Assembly (NCBI RefSeq): GCF_004353905.1
Contig: NZ_SMOD01000010.1
Span: forward strand, 186,001 to 250,000
DNA length: 64,000 bases
Origin: Paraburkholderia guartelaensis
Lineage (GTDB): Bacteria > Pseudomonadota > Gammaproteobacteria > Burkholderiales > Burkholderiaceae
Direction of reading: 5' to 3'
Under the pieces are notes generated by a model. That model did no database searches. It was not told the origin of the DNA and was given only the letters and a program-made list of their open reading frames with translations. Shown in pieces: positions 9,167-15,850 of the stretch (position 1 is the stretch's first letter; each line of letters opens with the position of its first letter). A program made the translations under genes and the position numbers.

Positions 9167-9818
9167 GCACGACGATCACATGCACGCGATACGGCCCATG
9201 TGCGCCAAGAATGATGGTCTGCTCGATGTCGCCGGTGCGCGAAGGTCCCGAAACGAAGTTGACCGCGCGCGGCAGCTCTCCGCGTTCGGCGCGCATGAGC
9301 GCGAAGGCGTCTTCGTGGCCCGCGACGATGCGCGAAGCGGGCACGACGGCGATATGCGTTTCGGGCAGCAGCGCGCCAGAGGCCCACGTCTGGGGGCTGG
9401 AGAGCAGGACCAGTGTGCCGGTTTCGGCCGTGGCGCAAAAGCAGCCCGTGAGGCCGACGAGATCGCGATCTTCGGGCTTGCGGAATTGAACGACGAGACC
9501 CGCACCGGCCCAGTCGAACGATTCGAGCGTTTGCCACGCGACGGCCTGCATCGGCAGGCTGCGCTCGGCGAGATAACGTTGCGCGGCGGCGGGCACGTCG
9601 GCGAGCTGCTGGACTTCGTCGACGGTGCTCGACATCTTGCGCGCCTCGCCAACGAAGCGCGCAACGAGATCGCCTTCCAGCGGCGGGCGCGGACCCTCGG
9701 GATGAAGCGCGAGGTAGTCGGCCACGGCTTGCCGCTCGTGCGCCGCGGGCGTGGCCTCGCGTCCCTGCGCCGCGCGAATGCGCGCGAGTATGCTGCGGCG
9801 GGCGGCCGTCGTGTCCAT
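9156..9818 (-). CDS. lutC: LutC/YkgG-family (LUD domain) lactate-utilisation protein
   Basis: 220 residues. The LUD domain fills the protein. The end of the domain shows ENFVSGPSRTGDIE-type residues here as VNFVSGPSRTGDIEQT, then LGAHGP and a final valine-rich strand. LutC is the third subunit of the LutABC L-lactate oxidation complex, whose LutA and LutB carry the iron-sulfur clusters. Neither partner is adjacent here: the downstream gene is a transporter and the upstream one is pncB. The start at ATG 9818 is chosen because 24 upstream codons (to 9890) run into the intergenic hairpin. Its partner, if any, must be encoded elsewhere. Confidence 0.85.
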   Translation of the reverse strand: MDTTAARRSILARIRAAQGREATPAAHERQAVADYLALHPEGPRPPLEGDLVARFVGEARKMSSTVDEVQQLADVPAAAQRYLAERSLPMQAVAWQTLESFDWAGAGLVVQFRKPEDRDLVGLTGCFCATAETGTLVLLSSPQTWASGALLPETHIAVVPASRIVAGHEDAFALMRAERGELPRAVNFVSGPSRTGDIEQTIILGAHGPYRVHVIVVHGA

Positions 9819-9842
9819 GAACGTCCTCGTCAGATGAAGAAA

Positions 9843-9873
9843 GGCGACGCGCCGATTATACCGGGGCGTCGCC
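9843..9873 (-). terminator. Inverted repeat between pncB and lutC; likely pncB terminator
   Basis: Perfect arms GGCGACGC / GCGTCGCC are followed on the minus strand by a T/C-rich run. The loop holds a perfect minus-strand TATAAT (9855-9860), so the same element could also carry the -10 box of a lutC promoter. I find no convincing -35. Confidence 0.5.
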
Positions 9874-9911
9874 TGCGATCTGCGGATCAACCGTGCGCGT
9901 TTTTCAGACGC

Positions 9912-11114
9912 CTAGTTGCCCCCGCACTCTTCCTCCACGGGCTGCTCGATGCCGAACACCTGGCGCAGATAGGCGAGATACGCCTTGTCGTCGCACATGT
10001 TCTTGCCGGGCGAATCGGAGAGCTTGGCGACGGGCTGGCCGTTGCAGCGGACCATCTTGATGACGATCTGCAGCGGCTGATAGCCCAGGTCGTTCGTGAG
10101 GTTCGTGCCCACGCCGAACGCGAGGCGGCAGCGCTCGCCGAAACGCTCGTACAGGCGCAGCACCTTCGGAATGTCGAGCGCGTCCGAGAAGATCATCGTC
10201 TTCGTGCGCGGATCGCAGCGATTGTCCTCGTAGTGCTTGAGCAGGCGCTCGCCCCACTCGAACGGATCGCCCGAGTCGTGCCGCGCGCCGTCGAAGAGCT
10301 TGCAGAAGTACATGTCGAAGTCGCGCAGAAAGGCCTGCATGCCGTAGACGTCCGAGAGCGCAATGCCCAGGTCGCCGCGGTATTCCTTCGCCCACATCTC
10401 GAAGCCGAAGATTTGCGAGTCACGCAGACGCGGCCCGAGCGCCTGGCACGCCTGCAGGTACTCATGCGCCATCGTGCCGAGCGGCGTGAGGTTGTGCTTC
10501 ATCGCGTAGTAGACGTTGCTCGTGCCCGTGAACTGCTCGCCGAGATCGTCCTTGAGCGTGAGGATCACCTCCTCGTGCCAGCGCTTCGAGAAGCGGCGGC
10601 GCGTGCCGTAGTCGGCGATCTTGCAGTCGGCGAATTCGGGCTTCGCGCCGAGCAGTTCGATCTTGTGGCGCAGACGCTCGCGCCCCTCCTCGTACTGCGG
10701 ATGATGCTGCGTGTTGCGGAAGTACACCTCGTTGACGATCGCGAGCACCGGGATCTCGAAGAGGATCGTGTGCAGCCACGGCCCCTTGATCGCGATGTCG
10801 ATCTCGCCATTGGCCTTGGGCGACGGCGTGACCGAGATGTACTTTTCGTTGAGGTGAAAGAGCGCGAGAAAGTCGATGAAGTCGCTCTTGATGAAGCGCA
10901 TCTTGCGCAGGTATTCGAGCTCGGTCTCGGCGAAGCGCAGCCTGCACAGCTTCTGGATCTCGCTGCGGATCTCGTCGACGTAGGGCACGAGATCGACGTT
11001 CGGCGTGCGGCAGCGGAAACGGTATTCCACATTGGCCGCGGGGAAATGATGCAGCACCACCTGCATCATGGTGAATTTGTAGAGATCGGTATCGAGCAGC
11101 GAAGTAATGATCAT
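9912..11114 (-). CDS. pncB: Nicotinate phosphoribosyltransferase
   Basis: Converts nicotinate and PRPP to nicotinate mononucleotide in the Preiss-Handler NAD salvage pathway. 400 residues with start ATG 11114 ([18 protein letters not shown]), the standard N terminus of PncB; the open frame runs 63 codons further up without family similarity. Visible motifs are [11 protein letters not shown] near residues 6-16, a GTSNVYYA segment, [17 protein letters not shown] around the substrate site, and [20 protein letters not shown] in the phosphate-binding region. Confidence 0.95.
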   Translation of the reverse strand: MIITSLLDTDLYKFTMMQVVLHHFPAANVEYRFRCRTPNVDLVPYVDEIRSEIQKLCRLRFAETELEYLRKMRFIKSDFIDFLALFHLNEKYISVTPSPKANGEIDIAIKGPWLHTILFEIPVLAIVNEVYFRNTQHHPQYEEGRERLRHKIELLGAKPEFADCKIADYGTRRRFSKRWHEEVILTLKDDLGEQFTGTSNVYYAMKHNLTPLGTMAHEYLQACQALGPRLRDSQIFGFEMWAKEYRGDLGIALSDVYGMQAFLRDFDMYFCKLFDGARHDSGDPFEWGERLLKHYEDNRCDPRTKTMIFSDALDIPKVLRLYERFGERCRLAFGVGTNLTNDLGYQPLQIVIKMVRCNGQPVAKLSDSPGKNMCDDKAYLAYLRQVFGIEQPVEEECGGN

Positions 11115-11440
11115 GATGGGCCAGCCGGACTGCAATCGGATAGCGCCCGCGAAGCGGGAACCGGACACGCTGCCGGGCAGATGCCCACAGCGGCTCCGGG
11201 CGGCAGGCGCCAGCGGTGCGCCCATGTTACCCGAATGCCTGCGCGCGCCGTGTGCCCGCCGGCACGTCCCCTCGCGCGCAATGGGTAAAACGTTGCGGAT
11301 CACCCTATCTTATAAACTAATCACGAAACGATCTAAGGACCGTTGCGGGCCTGTGGTTGGGGTAATTCCTCATCAGTTACAATAGCGCTTTTGGCGAAGC
11401 GCCAACCCCCCGATACAAAAAGCTTGCAGGAGCTGCCTGA

Positions 11441-11764
11441 ATGACTCACGTTGTGACCGAAAGCTGCATCAAGTGCCGCTATACCGACTGCGTCGATGTG
11501 TGCCCGGTGGACTGCTTTCGCGAAGGTCCCAACTTCCTCGCGATCGACCCGGACGAGTGCATCGACTGCGCCGTGTGCGTTGCCGAGTGCCCGGTGAACG
11601 CCATCTACGCCGAGGAAGACGTGCCTGGCGACCAGCAATCGTTCATCGAGCTGAACGCCGACCTCGCGAAGGGCTGGCCGAGCATCACCAAGACCAAGGC
11701 CCCGCTGCCGGAAGCCGACGAATTCAAGGACGTGAAGGACAAGCTCGCGCTGCTTGCACGCTAA
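11441..11764 (+). CDS. fdxA: 7Fe ferredoxin ([3Fe-4S][4Fe-4S])
   Basis: 107 residues. The cysteine spacing is C9, C12, C17, C21, C25, C40, C43, C46 and C50. This matches the Azotobacter vinelandii FdI pattern with a one-residue offset, where the first set holds the 3Fe cluster and C21/C40/C43/C46 the 4Fe cluster. It is a small soluble electron carrier. A 30-residue C-terminal extension follows the FdI-like core, as in other proteobacterial FdxA proteins. A perfect TTGGCG-AAG-CGCCAA palindrome (11391-11405) lies 35 bases upstream and may be an operator or leader hairpin. Confidence 0.95.
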   Translation: MTHVVTESCIKCRYTDCVDVCPVDCFREGPNFLAIDPDECIDCAVCVAECPVNAIYAEEDVPGDQQSFIELNADLAKGWPSITKTKAPLPEADEFKDVKDKLALLAR

Positions 11765-11858
11765 TCGCAGGCTGATCGCTTGTTCGGGGTGTCTTCCCCG
11801 TCGCATGCGTGGACAGTCCCTTGCAGCGGATTGTCCTTAAAGTGATAGCGACAGGGTA

Positions 11859-11887
11859 TTGACAGGCCAAGCCAGACCCCATAGAAT
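11859..11887 (+). promoter_or_regulatory. Sigma-70 promoter of the tRNA-Asn genes
   Basis: A consensus -35 TTGACA (11859-11864), a 17-base spacer and TAGAAT (11882-11887) lie 22 bases before the first tRNA-Asn. Confidence 0.8.
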
Positions 11888-11908
11888 CTCGTTCTCTGCT
11901 TTTGTTGA

Positions 11909-11984
11909 TCCCCGATAGCTCAGTCGGTAGAGCGCCGGACTGTTAATCCGTAGGTCCCTGGTTCGAGCCCAGGTCGGGGAGCCA
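11909..11984 (+). tRNA. tRNA-Asn (anticodon GTT), copy 1
   Basis: A 76-base tRNA with a complete cloverleaf. The acceptor stem is TCCCCGA / TCGGGGA. The D arm contains AGCTCAGTCGGTAGAGC, the anticodon loop contains CTGTTAA with anticodon GTT, and the T arm reads CCTGG-TTCGAGC-CCAGG. CCA is encoded. It is identical to the copy 154 bases downstream. Confidence 0.97.
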
Positions 11985-11993
11985 AGATTCGCA

Positions 11994-12026
11994 AAAGCCC
12001 GTTCGTGTTGATCACAACGGGCTTTT
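11994..12026 (+). terminator. Terminator after tRNA-Asn copy 1
   Basis: Arms AAAGCCCGTT / AACGGGCTTT flank a short loop and are followed by T residues, between the two tRNA genes. Confidence 0.75.
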
Positions 12027-12062
12027 TCATGACGTAAAGCATTGTTGTAGTGGTACTGCTGT

Positions 12063-12138
12063 TCCCCGATAGCTCAGTCGGTAGAGCGCCGGACTGTTAA
12101 TCCGTAGGTCCCTGGTTCGAGCCCAGGTCGGGGAGCCA
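12063..12138 (+). tRNA. tRNA-Asn (anticodon GTT), copy 2
   Basis: The 76-base sequence is identical to the copy at 11909-11984, including the encoded CCA. I see no strong promoter directly upstream, so it may depend on read-through of the first terminator or on a weak local promoter. Confidence 0.97.
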
Positions 12139-12145
12139 AGATTCG

Positions 12146-12177
12146 AGGGGTTGCGTGTTTGCACGCAACCCCTTTTT
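12146..12177 (+). terminator. Terminator after tRNA-Asn copy 2
   Basis: The stem AGGGGTTGCGTG / CACGCAACCCCT with a T-rich tail is a strong intrinsic terminator. Confidence 0.88.
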
Positions 12178-12290
12178 CTTTTGGTGCGCGTATTCAACGC
12201 ATTTCCCTCGCCCGGCGCACGCAGCATCGCTGCGTTTCACATCGCCCCGCCCTCCCCGATAATGTCGCTTCGTCATCTTCGGGAATCCGC

Positions 12291-12782
12291 ATGAAATCCA
12301 CCCGCCTTGCCGCTCGCTTCGCGCGCCCGCTCCTCGCCGGCGCAGGCCTTGTCGTCTTCGTCGCCGCCCACGCCGAGCAGATCGGCAGCGTGAACACCAA
12401 CTTCCGCGTGACCGGCTCGGACAAGGTCGTTGTCGAGGCCTACGACGATCCGCAGGTGCCGGGCGTCACCTGCTACGTCTCGCGCGCACGCACAGGCGGC
12501 GTGAAGGGCACGCTCGGCATTGCGGAAGATCCGACCGAGGCATCGATCGCGTGCCGGCAGGTCGGGCCGATCTCGTTCGCAGGCCCGCTCAAACAGCAAG
12601 ACGACGTCTTCAACGAGCGTATGTCGTTCCTCTTCAAGACGCTGCACGTCGTGCGCGTGGTCGACGCGAAGCGCAACGCGCTCGTGTACCTGACCTACAG
12701 CGACCGCGTGGTGAGCGGCAGCGCCAAGAACAGCGTGACGGCCGTGCCAGTGCCGGCGGGCACGAAGATTCCGCTGCGCTAA
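12291..12782 (+). CDS. creA: CreA-family periplasmic protein
   Basis: 163 residues with a cleavable signal peptide (about 1-29, ending AHA-EQ). The mature part matches the CreA pattern: [24 protein letters not shown], then [10 protein letters not shown], a second cysteine in [11 protein letters not shown], and a C-terminal [17 protein letters not shown]. The two mature cysteines probably form a disulfide. CreA is widespread but of unknown function, although in E. coli it is next to creBCD. The start ATG 12291 gives a clean signal peptide. No creBCD genes are nearby here. Confidence 0.9.
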   Translation: MKSTRLAARFARPLLAGAGLVVFVAAHAEQIGSVNTNFRVTGSDKVVVEAYDDPQVPGVTCYVSRARTGGVKGTLGIAEDPTEASIACRQVGPISFAGPLKQQDDVFNERMSFLFKTLHVVRVVDAKRNALVYLTYSDRVVSGSAKNSVTAVPVPAGTKIPLR

Positions 12783-12809
12783 ACTGGGGATCTGCACAGG
12801 ATCTTCACC

Positions 12810-13721
12810 GTGACCGATTCCCGTTTTCGAGACTCCGCCCGCTACTGGCGCACGCCGCTTCTGCCCGGCGCGGATCTCGTCACGGCCGAATACAACGAAC
12901 ACACGTTCGCGCCCCACTGGCACGAGGCCTATACGATCCCCGTGATCGAGGGCGGCGCGGAATGTTTTCGCTATCGCGGCACGCAGCATGTCGCCGAAAC
13001 CGGCAGCGTGCCGGTCATCAACCCCGGTGAGCTGCACACGGGCTCGCGCGCTGTCGAAGAAGGCTGGAGCTATCGGGTGATGTACGTGCCGATCGACTTT
13101 CTGCACGAACTCGCCGGCGAAATCGCCGGGCGCACGCAGCCGCTGCCGTGGTTCGACGCCGAGGTGATCCACGATCTCGATCTCGCGCACCGGCTTTCGC
13201 GCGCCCATCGGCTGCTGGAAGCCGACGCCGACTGGCGGCGCGCCGCGGCTGCGCCGGAATCCAGCGCAAGCGCCGTTTTGGCCGGCGGGGCGCCACCTTC
13301 GGTGCCCCGCTCCGACCTCCTCGCCGTGGAAGGCTCGCTACTCGACGCGCTCTCGACGCTGCTCACGCGCTACGGCCGCACCCGCGAGGCGGCGCTCAAG
13401 CACGGCCCGAACGATCCTCGCGTGGAAACGATGAAGGCGCTCCTCGCCGCGGATCTCGCCACGCCGCTGCGCGTGGCCGATCTCGCCCAGGCAGTCGGCC
13501 TCTCGCCATTTCACGCCACACGGCTCTTTACGCAGGCGACCGGGCTGCCGCCGCACGCCTGGCGCACGCAGCTGCGCCTGCAACGCGCGCTCGCCCCGCT
13601 GCGCGAAGGCGCCACGGTCGCCGATGTCGCCGCGGCGAGCGGTTTCAGCGACCAGAGCCATTTCACGCGGCACTTTCGGCGCATGTTCGGCGTGCCGCCC
13701 GGCCGCTGGCAGTCGTCCTGA
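12810..13721 (+). CDS. AraC-family transcriptional regulator, probable regulator of azlCD
   Basis: 303 residues from a GTG start. The N-terminal cupin sensor domain (about 20-110) shows histidines in FAPHWHEAYTIPVI and NPGELHTG. The C-terminal double helix-turn-helix (about 200-300) has LRVADLAQAVGLSPFHATRLF and ATVADVAAASGFSDQSHFTRHFRRMFGVPPGRW. This sensor-plus-HTH form often accompanies AzlC-type exporters, and azlC begins 87 bases downstream on the same strand, so regulation of branched-chain amino acid export is a reasonable inference. Confidence 0.92.
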   Translation: MTDSRFRDSARYWRTPLLPGADLVTAEYNEHTFAPHWHEAYTIPVIEGGAECFRYRGTQHVAETGSVPVINPGELHTGSRAVEEGWSYRVMYVPIDFLHELAGEIAGRTQPLPWFDAEVIHDLDLAHRLSRAHRLLEADADWRRAAAAPESSASAVLAGGAPPSVPRSDLLAVEGSLLDALSTLLTRYGRTREAALKHGPNDPRVETMKALLAADLATPLRVADLAQAVGLSPFHATRLFTQATGLPPHAWRTQLRLQRALAPLREGATVADVAAASGFSDQSHFTRHFRRMFGVPPGRWQSS

Positions 13722-13797
13722 ACGCGCCAACCCGCATCCCGCCGCAAGAACGTACAAGCCACGCGTAAGGCGGCCCGCTATGCTGTCCCCATGTATC

Positions 13798-13803
13798 AGG
13801 AGG
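13798..13803 (+). promoter_or_regulatory. Ribosome binding site that favours a TTG start for azlC
   Basis: A perfect AGGAGG lies 5 bases before TTG 13809. The in-frame ATG at 13791 has no purine-rich site before it, and the AGGAGG would lie inside its coding region. Confidence 0.65.
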
Positions 13804-13808
13804 ACAGT

Positions 13809-14588
13809 TTGACCACGCATCCCAACCGCCTTGCCGAATTCATTGCCGGCGCGCGCGACATGATCCCCATGATGATCGGCGCCGCGCCCTTCGGCGTGAT
13901 CTTCGGCACGCTCGTCACCTCGGGCCCGCTTTCGCTCTGGCACGGCCAGTTCATGTCGCTCGCCGTGTTCGCCGGCTCCGCGCAGTTCATCGCGCTCGGG
14001 CTGATCGCTTCGCACGCGAGCTTCGCGGTGATTCTCGCCACCACGTTCATCGTGAACCTGCGGCACGTGCTCTATAGCGCGACGCTCGCGCCTTATGTCT
14101 CGCACCTGCCGCTGCGCTGGCGCCTCGTGCTCGGCGGCCTGCTCACCGACGAGGTCTTCGCCGTCGCGTGGGCGCATTTCCGCCGCCATCCGCCCGGCGA
14201 TGACGTCTCGCCGTGGCATTTCTTTGGCTCGGGCGTTTCGATGTACCTGAACTGGCAACTCTGGACCGCAGCCGGCCTGCTGTTCGGCGCGGCGTTCCCG
14301 GGTCTGCAGTCGCTCGGCCTCGACTTCGCGATGGTCGCGACCTTCATCGCCATCGTCGTGCCGCAACTCGTCGCCCTGCGCTACCTCGCCGCCGCCGCGA
14401 CGGCGGGCGCGCTCGCCTTTTTCTGGCAGGGCTGGCCGTACAAGCTCGGGCTGCTCGGCGCCGTGCTCGCCGGTGTAGTCGTGGGTGTCGTGCTCTCGCG
14501 CCCAGGCTCCTCGCGCGGCGCCCGCGCCGGCAGCGAGTCCACCCGCAAGTCCCCCAACGTCCAACGCACCGCAGGAGCCGGGCAATGA
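13809..14588 (+). CDS. azlC: AzlC-family branched-chain amino acid exporter, large subunit
   Basis: About 259 residues with five to six membrane segments. The hallmark region GARDMIPMMIGAAPFGVIFG lies near the N terminus, followed by SLAVFAGSAQFIAL and TTFIVNLRHVLYSATLAPY. AzlC with AzlD (YgaZH-type) exports branched-chain amino acids across the inner membrane. The start is set at TTG 13809 by the strong Shine-Dalgarno; an alternative ATG start at 13791 would add six residues. The gene ends in a 4-base ATGA overlap with azlD. Confidence 0.92.
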   Translation: MTTHPNRLAEFIAGARDMIPMMIGAAPFGVIFGTLVTSGPLSLWHGQFMSLAVFAGSAQFIALGLIASHASFAVILATTFIVNLRHVLYSATLAPYVSHLPLRWRLVLGGLLTDEVFAVAWAHFRRHPPGDDVSPWHFFGSGVSMYLNWQLWTAAGLLFGAAFPGLQSLGLDFAMVATFIAIVVPQLVALRYLAAAATAGALAFFWQGWPYKLGLLGAVLAGVVVGVVLSRPGSSRGARAGSESTRKSPNVQRTAGAGQ

Positions 14589-14908
14589 ACTACGTCGTCC
14601 TGATTCTCGGCATGGCCGTCATCACCCTGGTCATTCGCACCGCGGTGTTCGTGCTCGGCGACCGGCTGGTGTTCCCGCCGCTGGTGCGCACCGCGCTCGG
14701 CTTCGTGCCCGTCACCGTGCTCACGGCCATCATCGTGCCGATGGCGGTGTCGCCCCACGGACAAGGCGCCGAGCTGACCTGGCGCAACCCGCAGCTCGTC
14801 GGCGCGCTCGCGGCCATCGTAGTCAGCGCGCTCACGAAGCGCCCGCTCCTCACCATCGCGATCGGACTCGGCGTGTTCTTCCTCTGGCAGGGCGTCGTCC
14901 TGCGCTAG
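14585..14908 (+). CDS. azlD: AzlD-family branched-chain amino acid exporter, small subunit
   Basis: 107 residues with four hydrophobic segments. The family motif TLVIRTAVFVLGDRL (about 15-29) and RTALGFVPVTVLTAII (35-50) match AzlD/YgaH. It is translationally coupled to azlC by an ATGA overlap. Confidence 0.93.
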   Translation: MNYVVLILGMAVITLVIRTAVFVLGDRLVFPPLVRTALGFVPVTVLTAIIVPMAVSPHGQGAELTWRNPQLVGALAAIVVSALTKRPLLTIAIGLGVFFLWQGVVLR

Positions 14909-15042
14909 AGGCTAGCGTCGCCCCTTACGCTCAAGTTTCACCCCGGAGCGCCGTTAAACCCGTCAGGGCCTGCTCTGGCGGGCCACTGCTCGAACGGCGA
15001 GAGCACGCGAAAAGCGACAAGGATTACACCGGGGCAACCACA

Positions 15043-15804
15043 ATGGGGCATATCACCCTTAACCTGAAGGACGAAACGCTTGCGTCGCTGCGCAAGGATT
15101 TCGACGCGTTCCTGCGCGTCTCGCTCAAACTCGACCCGCAATTCGCCACGCCGGAATTCGAGGATTACCTGCGCGCGAAGCTGCTCGACAACATGACGCC
15201 GCTCACGGAGCACGCTGTCCAGCGGCTCCTGCAGGGCGGCCAGTACGCGTGGGCCAAGCGCACGCTCGACAAGGAATTCCCCGAGGTCGTCTCGATCCTG
15301 ATGCGTCAGGCGGGCGAATTCGGTTTCGGCTTCGCGTCGCGGCCCGAGTGGACGCCCGACGAACTCTCGAAGCAGTGCCGCGACTGGGCGGCGGCCATCG
15401 TGAGCGAAGCCCAGGGCGACGACTCGCTGGTCGATCCGCTGGCGGCGCAGATCAAGTCGGGTGTGCAGGACATCCAGGCGCTCGAAGAGTCGATGCAAAC
15501 GCCCGCGTGGCGGCTCACCGAGTCGCTGCGTCAGCGCGTGTACGAGGCGAAGATCGGCTGTGAACAGGCGAGCGGCAGCGCCGCGCGCGAGCGTCTGGGC
15601 GAGCTGCGCGGGCTGCTGAGGCTTGGCGTCACGCATGGCGTGTTCCAGAAGCAGGAAGCGCAACAGATCATGGAGTATCTGCGCCTGCTCAAGCCCGAGA
15701 TTTTCGTCGAGGAGCCCGACGACGTGTTCACGCGCCTCGCCGCGTGGATGCGCAACTTCTTCATGCCGCCGCAGCGCAGCACTGCACGCGAGCAGAGGCG
15801 CTAA
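15043..15804 (+). CDS. Conserved hypothetical cytoplasmic protein
   Basis: 253 residues with no signal peptide and no membrane segments. It is predicted mainly helical: many Leu/Ala/Arg/Glu, aromatic residues and a Trp-containing C terminus (RLAAWMRNFFMPPQ). The N terminus, MGHITLNLKDETLASLRKDF, suggests a beta-then-helix opening. I do not recognise a family. The start ATG 15043 is preceded by a GGGGCAACC stretch rather than a strong ribosome site. It is convergent with the helicase gene, and an imperfect GC-rich hairpin (15810-15837) lies between them. Confidence 0.7.
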   Translation: MGHITLNLKDETLASLRKDFDAFLRVSLKLDPQFATPEFEDYLRAKLLDNMTPLTEHAVQRLLQGGQYAWAKRTLDKEFPEVVSILMRQAGEFGFGFASRPEWTPDELSKQCRDWAAAIVSEAQGDDSLVDPLAAQIKSGVQDIQALEESMQTPAWRLTESLRQRVYEAKIGCEQASGSAARERLGELRGLLRLGVTHGVFQKQEAQQIMEYLRLLKPEIFVEEPDDVFTRLAAWMRNFFMPPQRSTAREQRR

Positions 15805-15850
15805 GCGCGGGCGCGCCGCCTGAAAACGGCGCGCGCCAGGCTCGCCTCCC

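Noticed and set aside
11909..12138. Tandem tRNA-Asn copies as an integration site for a mobile element
   Set aside because: The copies are complete and identical, only 78 bases lie between them, and no integrase or cargo is present.
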